NCBI GenBank assembly: GCA_013396755.1
Contig: VWZF01002935.1
Coordinates: 409,205-473,204 of the forward strand
Direction of reading: 5' to 3'
Source: Sclerurus mexicanus
Lineage: Eukaryota; Chordata; Aves; Passeriformes; Furnariidae
DNA length: 64,000 nt
The notes beneath the pieces are model-generated. The model saw only the letters and a program-made list of their open reading frames with translations, was not told where the DNA came from and did no database searches. Numbering within the stretch: position 1 is the first letter of the stretch; the number at the start of each line of letters is the position of its first letter. Both the position numbers and the translations under genes were made by a program. Shown piece after piece: positions 1-10,299 of this stretch.

Positions 1-160
1 GGCCCCGCACCGAGGGCGCGGCGCGTCCCCTGCCGGCTGCGCGGGGCGCTGCGCGGGGAGCGGGGCCGCGGGACAGCCCTGGGGACCGGCCCGAGGGTCA
101 CCTGCGGGAGCAGCCCCGCCCCGCACCCCCGCACGCACCGGGGCTGCTCACCGGAGGCGT
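1..160. promoter_or_regulatory. CpG island edge
   Basis: This stretch is very GC-rich and dense in CpG dinucleotides, and it drops abruptly to ordinary composition after about base 160. It is probably the edge of an island extending beyond the left end of the window. No coding frame was recognised in it. In mammals the DNA downstream of RAB11FIP4 holds the miR-193a/miR-365 locus, so a non-coding promoter is one possibility, but neither miRNA sequence is visible here. Confidence 0.5.
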
Positions 161-162
161 CT

Positions 163-360
163 GCTCCATGCACTGCTGCCCGCACTGCTCCATGCACTGC
201 TGTCCCCACGTCTCCCCACAAATCTCCCTGCACAGCTCTCTCCACTGCTTCTTCCACATCTCCCTGCACTGCTCCCCGAGCATCTCCCAACATATCTCCC
301 TGCAAATCTCCTTGCACATCTCCCTGCGCTGCTCCCCACACAGCTCCCTGTATGTCCAGC
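163..360. repeat. Degenerate 12-bp minisatellite
   Basis: The sequence is built from imperfect units of about 12 bp resembling atctccctgcac, repeated roughly fourteen to sixteen times with substitutions. Because the unit is a multiple of three, one minus-strand frame stays open and reads as a tetrapeptide repeat of the form x-E-(I/M/Q)-C. That frame has no convincing ATG start and no splice context. I treat it as a by-product of the repeat and not as a gene. Confidence 0.75.
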
Positions 361-639
361 CTTCCACTGCACACCTTGAAGCGGCCACGTGGACTCCCTG
401 TCTCTATCACAGGGGTGTCTGAGGGCATGCTCTACCTCCCATGTGTCCCACATCTCTTCATCTGCATCTCCAGCAAGGCTGGGTGAGCATACCTGTATGA
501 CCAGGAAAACCTGGGCACAAAGCACAGCTGTACCACATATACATAGACTGTATAGGTTTGTTAATATACACTGTCATAAATGTTTTTTAGGAAAATGCCA
601 CAAGGCCTTGAAAAGTTTTTAGCTCATTTTGGAAAGACT

Positions 640-748
640 TCTGCACTCATGCATGAGGTACTTGTGTGCTCATGCATGAGGTAATTGTGCACCCATGCAT
701 GATGTAACTGTGTGTTCATGCATTATATAATTGTGTGCTCATGCGTGA
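640..748. repeat. 23-bp tandem repeat, about five copies
   Basis: The core catgcat recurs at 648, 671, 694 and 717, with a diverged copy at 740, so the spacing is exactly 23 bp. The linker between cores resembles gaggtaattgtgtgct. The self-complementary catgcatg core lies in every copy except the last two, which have mutated. Confidence 0.85.
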
Positions 749-749
749 A

Positions 750-3700
750 AAAATCAAAGCTAGCAGCCAGAGGCCTCATCTTTTAAATCTTTGGGTTCAG
801 CAGGACACAAGTGCACATCCCTGCCATCTACACCAAATGTTTTCCCTGTGTCTGTGCTGAAGCCACACAAGGCAGCCACGTATGTGAGGGTGCGTTATGT
901 GCTCAGCATTGTTACGGATGTGGCAAGTGACTCTACCTGGCTTGCGTGGATGGAATGCCAGAACTTGAACTGATCTGTCATGTAACTGCTCTCGATCAAC
1001 ACTGTGAAGCCATCCTCTACACAGAAGAATGTGTTCCTTGGCTGGAAGCCTGATGAATATTTAGAGCCAAGGAACATGTTGTTTAAAACTGATAGTAGAA
1101 TGCAAAGTGAATCATAGACCATGGGCAAAAAGGTTTGAAAGAGGGACCAAGCTGTATGAGCCTTTTGAAAATAAGACATACTGGCAGAAGGTGCAGAATT
1201 TCTTGACCATCTGGAATGGTTCTGCAGTGATGTTGTCCAGTGAGTACTGGTAGGAATTCGGACTTGCCAAAAAGGTGTGAAAGACACCAACCTTTCCTCT
1301 AGTGAAGGGAAAGGATGCTGTAGAAATCCCTTGAGTTGAACAAGAAAAGGCCTCAAATTTGAGAAGTTAAGAGAGTTAGAGAGACTGAAAGTTCATCTGC
1401 CAACCTCTTACTCTCTTTTTTCCTTAAAAAAACCCTGTTCTTGCTCTTTGGCTCTATCAAAAAAACCCTGCTTGTAACAGCCCAGACCAATTCTGAGCAC
1501 AACAGATAATGTACCTCTGTGTATGGGAGGAAGAAAATGAGCCAGGGAATGGAGAATTTTCTTCCTAAGGCAGCTCATGGTACACAGCTTCGCTGATGTC
1601 CTGACTAACCGTTTAATTCGCTATTTTCAGTGGCCCCAAACATGTTGCCTCTTGTCTTCACCTTGCCCCCACTGGCACTGCCGTGAAGCACCTCATAATT
1701 TCCAGGGGAGCAGAGCGGGACCTTCACACAGCATTTTTGCCCAGCAGGAGAACTCCTGTGCAGGGAGCCTGACCCCACAAGCTGTGCTCTCACTGCCACT
1801 GATGGCACTGGCAGCCTTTGGTGGTAACTGGATAAGGCATATTCCAGGCGAGTCTTCCCTTGGCAGCAGGTACTTCCGTACCTGAGAAGGTCAGGCCTTA
1901 GGACTTCATCTCCTCTCACAAATACCTGCTGGCTGCTCTGCATGGTGTGCAGAATCCATGTGCTGGGAATGCATGACTACAGCCCCTGTCTGGATGGGAG
2001 CTGGGAAGAGGATTAGCTCTGCATACAGTTCAGATGTAATCACAAGCATATCAAGTTGAAAAGCATCACAACTTACACAATTCTAAAAATAAACATAACC
2101 AGTTTGTTTCAAGCTGTTTGGCAGCCAAAGGCCTAATATATTAACAACATTTGACCAATAACAGTCCAGAACAATAACTATGGAACAACAGATTCTATCA
2201 CTTCTGAAAATAGCCCTCTTTGGAAAAAACCATTTTTACAAGGGCCACAAACCAGCTTCTTTATAGGTCTCCACAAAGGTTTCATAAAGTGGAAACCTGG
2301 TGTGAAACCTCCAAAGTCAGAAACCTCCTGTGGATGGGAGACTGGCCTGCTGCTGAGTGGGACACGGACCCTTCGGATGTTGTTTGGTCTGGTTGAATGC
2401 ATATGTTAATCTGAGCTTTTCCTCTTTCAGTCCTGCCTATGCTCATGCAATACCTTTCTCAGCAAGTGGATCCATTGATTTATTAACTTTCCAGAGTGTG
2501 GCACTAAGCAGCATGTAAGCAAGGATGGCTTGTAGCCAACAGCTGGTATTTCAGCATCAGACCTTGTTGACAAAGAAACCGGATTGTCAAAAGAAGTTAA
2601 AATGGAACACAATGTAGTGATAGGAACAGTTGAAATCCACTGATGGCACAGGAAGAAATTCCCTGGTCTTCATCTGAAAACATGAATCCATGAGAGAGAC
2701 TCAGTGAGGGCATTTTGGTGTTTTTTAAGATCACAGTAGGAATAGCAAGTTTGTGATTCAAAGTCCTGAAATGTGCAAATACAATGTACTGTAAGGAGCT
2801 GGCCTGACCCCATGCACCTCCGTAGGAACACCAAGTAGCCAAGTTCATTAAGGATTTATAGAAAATTGCAGTCCCCACTCTGAGATGTTTACTAGAACAT
2901 GCTTGTTCACCTTGGAGCACCCACGTAACACCGGTGAGTTTCAGCCTCCGGTCACCCCTCAGACATGCTCCGGTTTTCTGCTCCCTGGCCAAGGCTCTGC
3001 CTGTCCAAAGAACCTCTGGCAAACTGTCAGTACAAGAGGAATATCCAACCAAAAATTGGGTCTTCATATTTAAAGCATGTGTGCTTGTGCATACATGGGG
3101 GAGAGCAGAAAATCACAGAACTAACGAGCCATGATTAAGCTCAGAAATAATGGTTTCCTGTTCAAACACAGAGCTATGTCTCTTCTTAGTACAACTACCT
3201 CATCCCCAGTTGTGTCTATTAAAGACAATTACTGGGGGAGACAGATATGTGTAACCAGATGTGGAAACAACGGTCATGTTATGCACAGTGCCATATGCAG
3301 TTTAAATTCCTTGGGCCTGAACAAGTTACATATAAAAAAATTGTGTGTGTGTGTGTTTGTGCACTGCGGAGCAGCTGTCAATGGGGAAATCCCCTTAGCC
3401 CACTTTAATCCTATGTTCCACAATCCCTAGGGATTAAACAAATGCACTAACAATATTTACTGTAATGCTCCCTCCCTGGGGGGCTTCAGTCCATGAAATC
3501 CACTCCAGCATTTGCAAGTTCCAGTTGTGAAATAGGCTGTGCACATTCTATATTTGGTAGCTCACAAGTACTCTTTCAGTTGGGCCCGGAGTGATGAAAG
3601 GACAGGAGTCAGGAATTCAGCTCAAGCAAGTCTCACAGGGAGCAGGCTTGGGTTTGGAACTCATTTCTCACTGTGCAGGTCTTACATGGGCACCAAGGCT

Positions 3701-4412
3701 TTGCAGTGACTGCTGAGAGGGGACAGTGTTCACAGGACCATACAAGATGCTTTCTTGAAATCAAAGATGCTGCCACAGCATTAGTCCTCCCTTCTTCACA
3801 CCAGGAGTATGAAATGAGGCATTAAATCCAGCTACACCAGCAGAACCTCACTGCCTCCTATGATGAAATATGTGCTGGAACTTGGCTACAATCCCTGTGA
3901 AATTAGTGACAAGGATTCCATCCATCCAGATGCTCAATCCTTGCAGTCCCAATAAGGCTGTGACAGTGCAAAGCGCACAATGCCACGAAGCTTGTGACCC
4001 TCTGGGTTCAACTGATGGCCACAGTGTCCAGCTATAGCAGAGAGAAGTCTCAGGCTGCGGCTCCCAAGGACCCTCTGACACACTTGCAAGGCTGACTGAT
4101 TGCTCCATCTCTTGCTTAAGCTTCCCGTCCAAGTTTATTACAGCTTCTTTGAAGACAGTAAACATTACATTCTATATTAGGCTGTCCTTGCCTTGAATTC
4201 ATATACAGTTTAAATTCTTTAACTAGGATGATTGTACCAGCTCAGCACTAGTTTGAATCACTGCTGCCACAAAGGGGATGTGAAGGCACAGTCCCAGGGA
4301 GCACTCCCTGAGGCAGCCACTGCTGCTGGTACAGGGCAGGTTTGGCCCCACGTCTTCCAAGGAGCAGCAAATACAGACTTCAGAGGCAAAGGAGAATGGC
4401 TGAGACTTGACT
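750..4412. other. Non-coding stretch, nothing recognised
   Basis: I see no coding exon, RNA gene or clear transposon here. A short (TG)n run lies at 3,342-3,356. The open frames are short, overlap on both strands and resemble no known protein. Confidence 0.6.
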
Positions 4413-4700
4413 GGAGGTCATCTGGTCCCATGCCCTGTTTGAGCAGGGTCACCTAAAGAAGGCTGCCTGGAACTGTGTCCCAATGGCTTTTGAGTATCTC
4501 CAGGGATGGAAACTACACAACCTGTTCCAGCCTCAGTCACCCTCACTTGGAAAAGTGTTTCCTGATGTTCAGATGGAACCTTCTGTGCTTCAGGACCTTG
4601 TGCTTCAAAGTGCCCGTTGCCTTTTGTCCTGCTTGTTGCTGACCCTTTTTGCACTGACAGGGATGTCTCAGGCTGGACTCCAAGCCTGGCTTTGTCATTG
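4413..4700 (-). mobile_element. CR1 LINE 3' fragment, antisense
   Basis: Read on the plus strand this is the reverse complement of a CR1 3' region. It contains the typical strings ggaggtcatctggtccc, gagcagggtcacct and aagtgtttcctgatgttcag, followed by a gcctcttgtcctg-like stretch. The element is therefore inserted on the minus strand. It is 5'-truncated, as is usual for CR1, and carries many substitutions, so it is an old copy. Confidence 0.8.
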
Positions 4701-4782
4701 CAATCACCAAGCCCCTGGGACTGTATTGTGTTCAATGCCAAGGCCATTCCTCTCCATAATATGAAACCCACAGAGCTGTTTA

Positions 4783-5030
4783 GGTGGGGAAAGACCTTGA
4801 AGTGCAACCATTAACCCAGCACTGCTAAGTCCACCACTAAGCCATGTCCCTATGCAACACATCTTTTAAATCCCTCCAGGGAGGGTGACTCAACCACTCC
4901 CCTGGGCAGCCGATTCCAAATCTTGGCATCCTTTTGGTGAAGGAAGTTTTCCGAATACCCAATCTAAACCCACCCTGGTGCAACTTGAGGCCATTTACTC
5001 TTGTCCTGTTTCTATAATAATCCAACACCT
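4783..5030 (-). mobile_element. Second CR1 LINE 3' fragment, antisense
   Basis: This piece has the antisense features of another CR1 subfamily: a stretch close to accactaagccatgtccc, then ctccagggagggtgactcaa, cctgggcagcc, and a final gcaacttgaggcc followed by tcttgtcctg. It lies less than 100 bp from the previous CR1 fragment in the same orientation. The two differ in sequence and look like separate insertions. Confidence 0.8.
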
Positions 5031-8000
5031 GACTCTGCTCCCATGGCACTGCATTTACAAACATAATTTCATCAATAGAATTTTTTCCAATAGAGATTTT
5101 TTCCAATTTACAGCAAGATCATTATAATACAAGCTATATTCATGTTGCTGCTCTTCATCCTGCAACAGCTTGCTCACTGCAGCAAACTTCACTCAGTGGT
5201 AAGATGCAAGAGCTTACTCACACAGATAAGGAGAAGCCCGTGCACAAACCTTCCAGGCCTGGCTCTGAGCCTCTTTTTTTCCATGCAGTTTACAGCCAGG
5301 AACATGAATAAATACCTGAGAGAGCGAGATGGGGAAAGGAGCAGGGCTCCTGTGACCAGCAGGCCCCATGCTGCTGAGGTTAAACAGGCTGTGGAGGAGA
5401 AGAGATCAGAAATCTCCCATGCATCCCCCTTGCTCCTCCTTCCCTGCATAATCACAGTTCATTTCAGACACACTGCCTGGCGTGTCAGCTGGCATTTTCT
5501 GGGCTTCTCAGAAGCAGCCGCTGCCATTCAGCACCACTTTTTTAATTTAAAATGTGTCTCATGGGTTCCCTTGGGAAACCAAGCGCTGCTCCACTACACC
5601 AGCACAGCAGGAAGGATTCCAGCTTCCAATCCTGGGTGCCCACAGAGCTCATTCACAAAATCCCACTGCTGCCACTCCTGCCCTACACCTTGTTCTCAGA
5701 GGAGCAGCAGCATTCTCCCTCCACCCATCCTCGTCAGGGAGGCACACCCGGACCCCTCCATTAATACTTAATTACAGATGACAGCAACAACCTCAGGGAC
5801 CTCCGTAAGAGTTGCCGGTCCTGTACCAAAGCAAAAATACAACTGGGATCCTCCTCATGTCTCTGGAGAAGGGGACACCAGTAATTCTGCCCCTTGAACA
5901 CAGAATGAGGAGTCTCATGCTTTCCTACAGTGCCATAAACAGAGTTTTCAAGGGGAAAAAATAATTCTTATTTCCTATCTCACTGTCATTTTTTAAATTA
6001 CTGAATTCTGCAGTATTCAGTGGATTACTATTCACAAACACATACCTGCTCCTCCGGCAGAACAAATTGAGTAATTTCTGTTTCTGCTTGAGCCTTCGGC
6101 ATGCAGACAAAAACATTTTTTATTCATCAGTGGTAAAAGGCTACAGCCATCTGACTTTAAACACAGACATGCTTCTGGGCTCTCTTCCAGGAAGTCTGTG
6201 TCACCCAGGCTTTAGATCGATATGTTTGTCTGCAAAGTCACCCTTTTGATCTGTAATTTTTCATTTTGACACAAGAAATGCCTTTTGGTCAAACTTCAGC
6301 AGTCCATTAAATTCCAGGCATAATGGAAATAGGAATCACATTGCTGTAGCCATGCGAAGATTTCCGCAGTTTGGGGTTTATTTACTCATGGGTTAATTTA
6401 CTCTGCCATGTATTTGGGACTCAGACAATACTGCAAGTACTGTTCTCCTGCCTGGCTGAGCTCACTGCCTCCTCCATGGTTTTTCGGTGGTCTCACCAGC
6501 GGTTGCAGCCTTATAAAAACCTTGAGTTGTCCAATCTGCAGGAAACATTATCTCAGTCTTATCCTGCAGACACTGAGCATCCTCCCAGCCTGGCCCAGTT
6601 GTTCACTGTGTACAAAGAGGGTCCCGGGCACCGGGACAGCCCCCCATGCTGAGAGTGGAGGGCTCTGCCCAACTCCTGGCCCAGCCGGCTCAGCCTGGTC
6701 ACCCCTGGCACACCACGCTCTGTTTGCACAACGCAGCACAGCCCTTTGCTTCCCAAGTTCAAGGTTTCAGGGCTTGGATGGCTGGGCTTTTTTCCTCGCC
6801 CTTTCTTTTTTTTTTTTTTAAAGGTGTCAGCCATTCCACAGAAGGATAACCCCAAAAGCAAGAGAGGTGAGAAAACTATCCAAAATATTATTAATAGGAG
6901 AAGAGGGTCTGCCCAGCCTTTGGGACAATCCTCCTGCCTGGCTCCACACAGCAAGGTCCGAGCAAGGCTTTCGAGTGATCTCACTGCTATTTCTGACCAG
7001 ACACAGCTCTTCTTGTGTTCCCAACACACTGGTTTTTGGTTGCTGGACTCTGACCCCAGGGAGGATGTGACAGACACTCGGGAGGGTTGCAAAGCACTGA
7101 AAATGTTAGTGTAGTCCAAACAAAGAACATTATGCTTTTGGTCCCCATTCACATCTTACCTTCCAAAAGCAAACATTTTCTGTCAATCTCTCAAAAATAC
7201 ATAAAAAATGTAATGCAAAAATACTGTTGTTATAATCAATTCATTTTTGCACTTAAAGCAGTCAGGAAGAAGTCTGGATTCTGAATAACTGGTTTGTCAA
7301 GCCAGAAACAATAGAGAATTCTGTATCTAAATATGGCCAAGATTTTCAACAGTAACACATCTCTTAAGGACATTAATTGTAATGTGTTTTTATTGGGTAA
7401 TTAAAAGGGGCCTCATTTTATTCCTCCTTTCATAGAGGTGTTATATTCAGAGGGAGGCTGCTCAGTATTTTCTGGAATAAAGTCAAAGATCTTAAAGTAA
7501 CTCAAAAGGGCCACGTAAAAATTTTTATGTTTTTAGTCAGGACTCGTGTCCAAAACAAACAGCTCTCCCTCACCCACCAGAATCCCCAACCCAAAGCCAC
7601 CACTGGCACAGCTATGATCAGATCATAAGCACCTTGATTAAAGTTCATTGGCACTTCAGGACCTTAGCTATTAAATTACAGCCAAAAATCAAATCTATTC
7701 CCTGAGCAAGAAGAGGGGGGGCAGGAATTTGGGAAATGAGTGAACACATGATCTGCCTCAACACAACCCTGCCTTGACAACAACAACATGAGCAGGGTGG
7801 CTCACACAGGACTGCGTGTTCCTGGACAGAAGGGAGCAGGGCAGGTGAGTTTGTTCCAGGAGGGAAGATGCACAACAGCAGCCCTGGGACACGTCTCTCC
7901 TGTGGGCCCCTCCCCAGGAGCTGAGCATGGAGCCTGGGAAGGACCTTCCTCACAGACACCTGGGAGCTAAAAGCAAATATTCCAGTTCTGCAGAGACTGA

Positions 8001-8821
8001 AGTTAGGCAACCAGTAAGCTGCCTGGATGTGTTATGGCCACAGAGAACAGCAGTGTCAGAGCTTTACTGAAAAACTTGGTTCTCAGTCCCAGGTTTGTGG
8101 CACACGTTTGGGCAGGACTCAGCTGCTCGAGTTTATGGGATGGGAAGCCTGCTGCTTCAGGGAGGACCTTGCTTTCACAATTGCTCCCAACCAGAAACAA
8201 ACCCACAGAATTCTGAAATGCTCTGTGAAAGCTCTAAGATGGCTTTTGAAGAATTAGAAACATTTTGATATTCTGGTGTGAGATACTGTAGAATAAAAAC
8301 AAACAAGCAAAAAAAAAGTCCAAATAAGGTGTTTCAAAGCTGGAACTTTCATCCAACAAAGTGACAGGATTTTGACAGCACTGCATTTTCTAAGCAAAAT
8401 AGTGTCTACATTTTTCTAAACAAGTTTTAAACTGCATTTCCTGTTTTTATATCAAAACATACTACAGCTTGTTTTGTGGCTTGCTAATAACATACTGTAC
8501 AACCCCTTTGTACAGAGCTCCCCAAACACCTTACAGTGCAGTTCCTATTGAGAAAGGCAAACACCCTCCTGCTCAGTCAGGCCCAGGCTGAGCATGGCAC
8601 AAAAAACGGCAAAACCTGCTTTTTTCTGGAGCATCAAAGGAAGCAGCTAGTTCTTTGAAAGAGGCTCCTCCACTCTTCCCAGATATCTGGCTATTTTATC
8701 TGGTGATTTTGCAATGCAGCAACTCTATTCTTTTACATATTTTAAGCTGTCTGGAAGCAGCAATAACCAAAATGATGTTATCCAGAGCTGGCAGAAATGC
8801 CCTCGCACACGTGTGAAGTTT
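5031..8821. other. Non-coding stretch, nothing recognised
   Basis: No supported gene is present. The only simple repeat of note is a poly-T run at 6,806-6,819. The small open frames on both strands are not accompanied by coherent splice sites or recognisable domains. Confidence 0.55.
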
Positions 8822-8865
8822 TGCTCACACTGGTGTATGAAGAACCAAACAATGAAGGTGTAAAC

Positions 8866-8991
8866 GATGAAACTTCACTGAAAGGGTGGTAAGGCACCTG
8901 GAACAGGCTGCCGTGGGGGAAGTGGTGGAATCACCGTCCCTGAAAGCGTTAAAAAGTCCTGGATGTCGCACTTGAGGACGTGGTTTAGTGG
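8866..8991 (+). mobile_element. CR1 LINE 3' fragment (first copy)
   Basis: The stretch reads in CR1 sense orientation: aacttcactgaaagggtgg, ggaacaggctgcc, a gaatcaccgtccctgaaag-type segment and gaggacgtggtttagtgg. It is cut off by the N at 8,992. The identical sequence recurs after 9,067, so this is probably the same genomic element represented twice. Confidence 0.75.
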
Positions 8992-9042
8992 NGTCCGCGG
9001 CCGCGCCGCGGCGGGGCTGCCAGCGCACCGCGCTGCCTCGGC

Positions 9043-9066
9043 AGGCACGGACGGGGTTCGAACCCG
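9043..9066 (-). tRNA. tRNA-Thr 3' end, partial (probably CGT anticodon)
   Basis: On the minus strand, from 9,066 down to 9,043, the sequence gives a complete T-arm with the GGTTCGAACC B-box core, followed by an acceptor 3' strand ending GTGCCT. As I recall vertebrate tRNA-Thr(CGT) genes, their last 24 nt match this. The 5' two-thirds, including the A box and anticodon, is lost at the N at 9,067, so the isoacceptor cannot be read directly. No T-run Pol III terminator is visible in the next 50 bases. Reading the plus strand as the tRNA fails, because there is no A box in that direction. Confidence 0.6.
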
Positions 9067-9111
9067 NTGCTCACACTGGTGTATGAAGAACCAAACAATG
9101 AAGGTGTAAAC

Positions 9112-9292
9112 GATGAAACTTCACTGAAAGGGTGGTAAGGCACCTGGAACAGGCTGCCGTGGGGGAAGTGGTGGAATCACCGTCCCTGAAAGCGTTAAAA
9201 AGTCCTGGATGTCGCACTTGAGGACGTGGTTTAGTGGTGAACACGCAGCGCCGGGTTAACCGGCTGCAGTCGGTGGTCTTGGAGGGCCCCCC
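9112..9292 (+). mobile_element. CR1 LINE 3' fragment (second copy)
   Basis: This is the same CR1 sense sequence as at 8,866-8,991, continuing past the duplication with tggtgaacac, a gggttaaccggctg segment and ggtcttggaggg. It stops before the terminal ATTCTATG repeats, so the 3' end is truncated or heavily mutated. CpG sites created by mutation make it richer in GC than other CR1 copies here. Confidence 0.75.
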
Positions 9293-9379
9293 TTAGCAAT
9301 TCTCTCATTCTAACTGCACTCAGCTTTTGATCGCTGTTTGTTCCAGGGTTCCACCTCTCTCTGCCACCGAAGGACTCTA

Positions 9380-10170
9380 CACGTGAGCAGCACATCAACT
9401 CCAGCACCTGCGGAGAAGGTGCCAGCGGGAGGGGGCTCCTGGGTTCCTCACATCCCAGCGCTTCCCCCGCAGCACCACAGCGCGAACGCCGGCTTTATCT
9501 GAGCTCCGCCTCGCTGCCTTCGGGACAACCGAGGCAAAACAAGGACAAGCATCCCCCGCGCACGGCCGCGCCTTCCGAGTGCCCCGATGCCACCCGCGGG
9601 CTCCCCACGACGGCACCGCGGCCACCCCGCGGCTGGGACCCGCGTGNGGGAGGGGCGGAGGTCGCGGGGCCGCCCCGCCGTGTCTCCCGTGGGCGCGGGG
9701 CGGAGCGCCGGGAACGGGCGGTGCCGGCACCGCCCGGGACGGGAGGGCAGGAGGTGCGGGTGGGCAGTGCCCACGCCGTCTGCCCGGACCCTGTCCTTGC
9801 CCGAACCCTGTCCTTGCCGTCTGCCCGGTCCCTGCGCCGTCTCCCCGCAGCGGGACTTCTCAGAAAACCCCTCCCCTCTGTGCCGACACCGCGGAATTAC
9901 CGGGGAAGGCTCGCTTTCCTCTCTCCCTGCCGGTGTTTCTCGCTGGGGGAAGGCGGAGGTGGTTCGGGAGACAAGCAGCGCCTGTTCGGCGTGAGAAGAG
10001 CAATGCCCAGCTCACACCTCCAGCCCGGGCACCTGCTTCCAGTTTGGGGGGCCGGGAGGATGCCCCGAAAGCAGGAGCCGAGTGGGATCGGGCACAGCCC
10101 CTCGCAGGGCTCGGGACACCGGGGGATGGTGGGGACCGTCACGGAGCCTCCTCCCTGCGAGCCAAGTGGC
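9380..10170. promoter_or_regulatory. CpG island
   Basis: CpG density and GC content are high across this stretch, with several GC-box-like gggcgg or ggggcgg motifs around 9,650-9,720. There is a short internal repeat at about 9,775-9,840 built on cctgtccttgcccg and gtctgcccgg. A single N at 9,646 marks uncertain sequence. Long open frames here are a product of high GC and match nothing I recognise. It may be the promoter of an unannotated, probably non-coding transcript, and no transcription start can be fixed. Confidence 0.6.
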
Positions 10171-10214
10171 GGCATTTCCCCCCCTTCCCTTGGGACAGCA
10201 TCAGGCAATATAAT

Positions 10215-10298
10215 ATGCTTTGTTTCAGGAAGTGTTTCCTGACATTCAGACTGAATTTTCACGTTTTACTTCAATCCCATTCTCTCCTGTTTACACAG
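10215..10298 (-). mobile_element. Short degenerate CR1 fragment, antisense
   Basis: The string ggaagtgtttcctgacattc followed by agactgaattttc and a ccattctctcctg-like end follows the antisense CR1 pattern, in which a hard-to-miss 'fails to cleave' stretch precedes cctcttgtcc. Divergence is high, so the boundaries are approximate. Confidence 0.5.
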
Positions 10299-10299
10299 C

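Larger units (their letters stand above)
8822..9237. repeat. Exact 170-bp duplication around a 74-bp piece
   Basis: Bases 8,822-8,991 and 9,068-9,237 appear identical. Between them lie a single N (8,992), 74 bp of GC-rich sequence (8,993-9,066) and another single N (9,067). Two identical contig ends flanking a short piece bounded by Ns is the pattern expected when overlapping contigs were not merged. It is more likely an assembly artefact than a biological duplication. Confidence 0.85.

Noticed and set aside
98..388. Cys/Glu-rich repeat protein on the minus strand
   Set aside because: The frame depends on a 12-bp minisatellite, begins at a GTG and not an ATG, and has no splice or promoter context that supports a gene.
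8993..9066. Complete plus-strand tRNA of 74 nt
   Set aside because: The length is tempting, but no A box or acceptor pairing is present in that direction, and the acceptor 3' strand follows the T-arm only on the minus strand.
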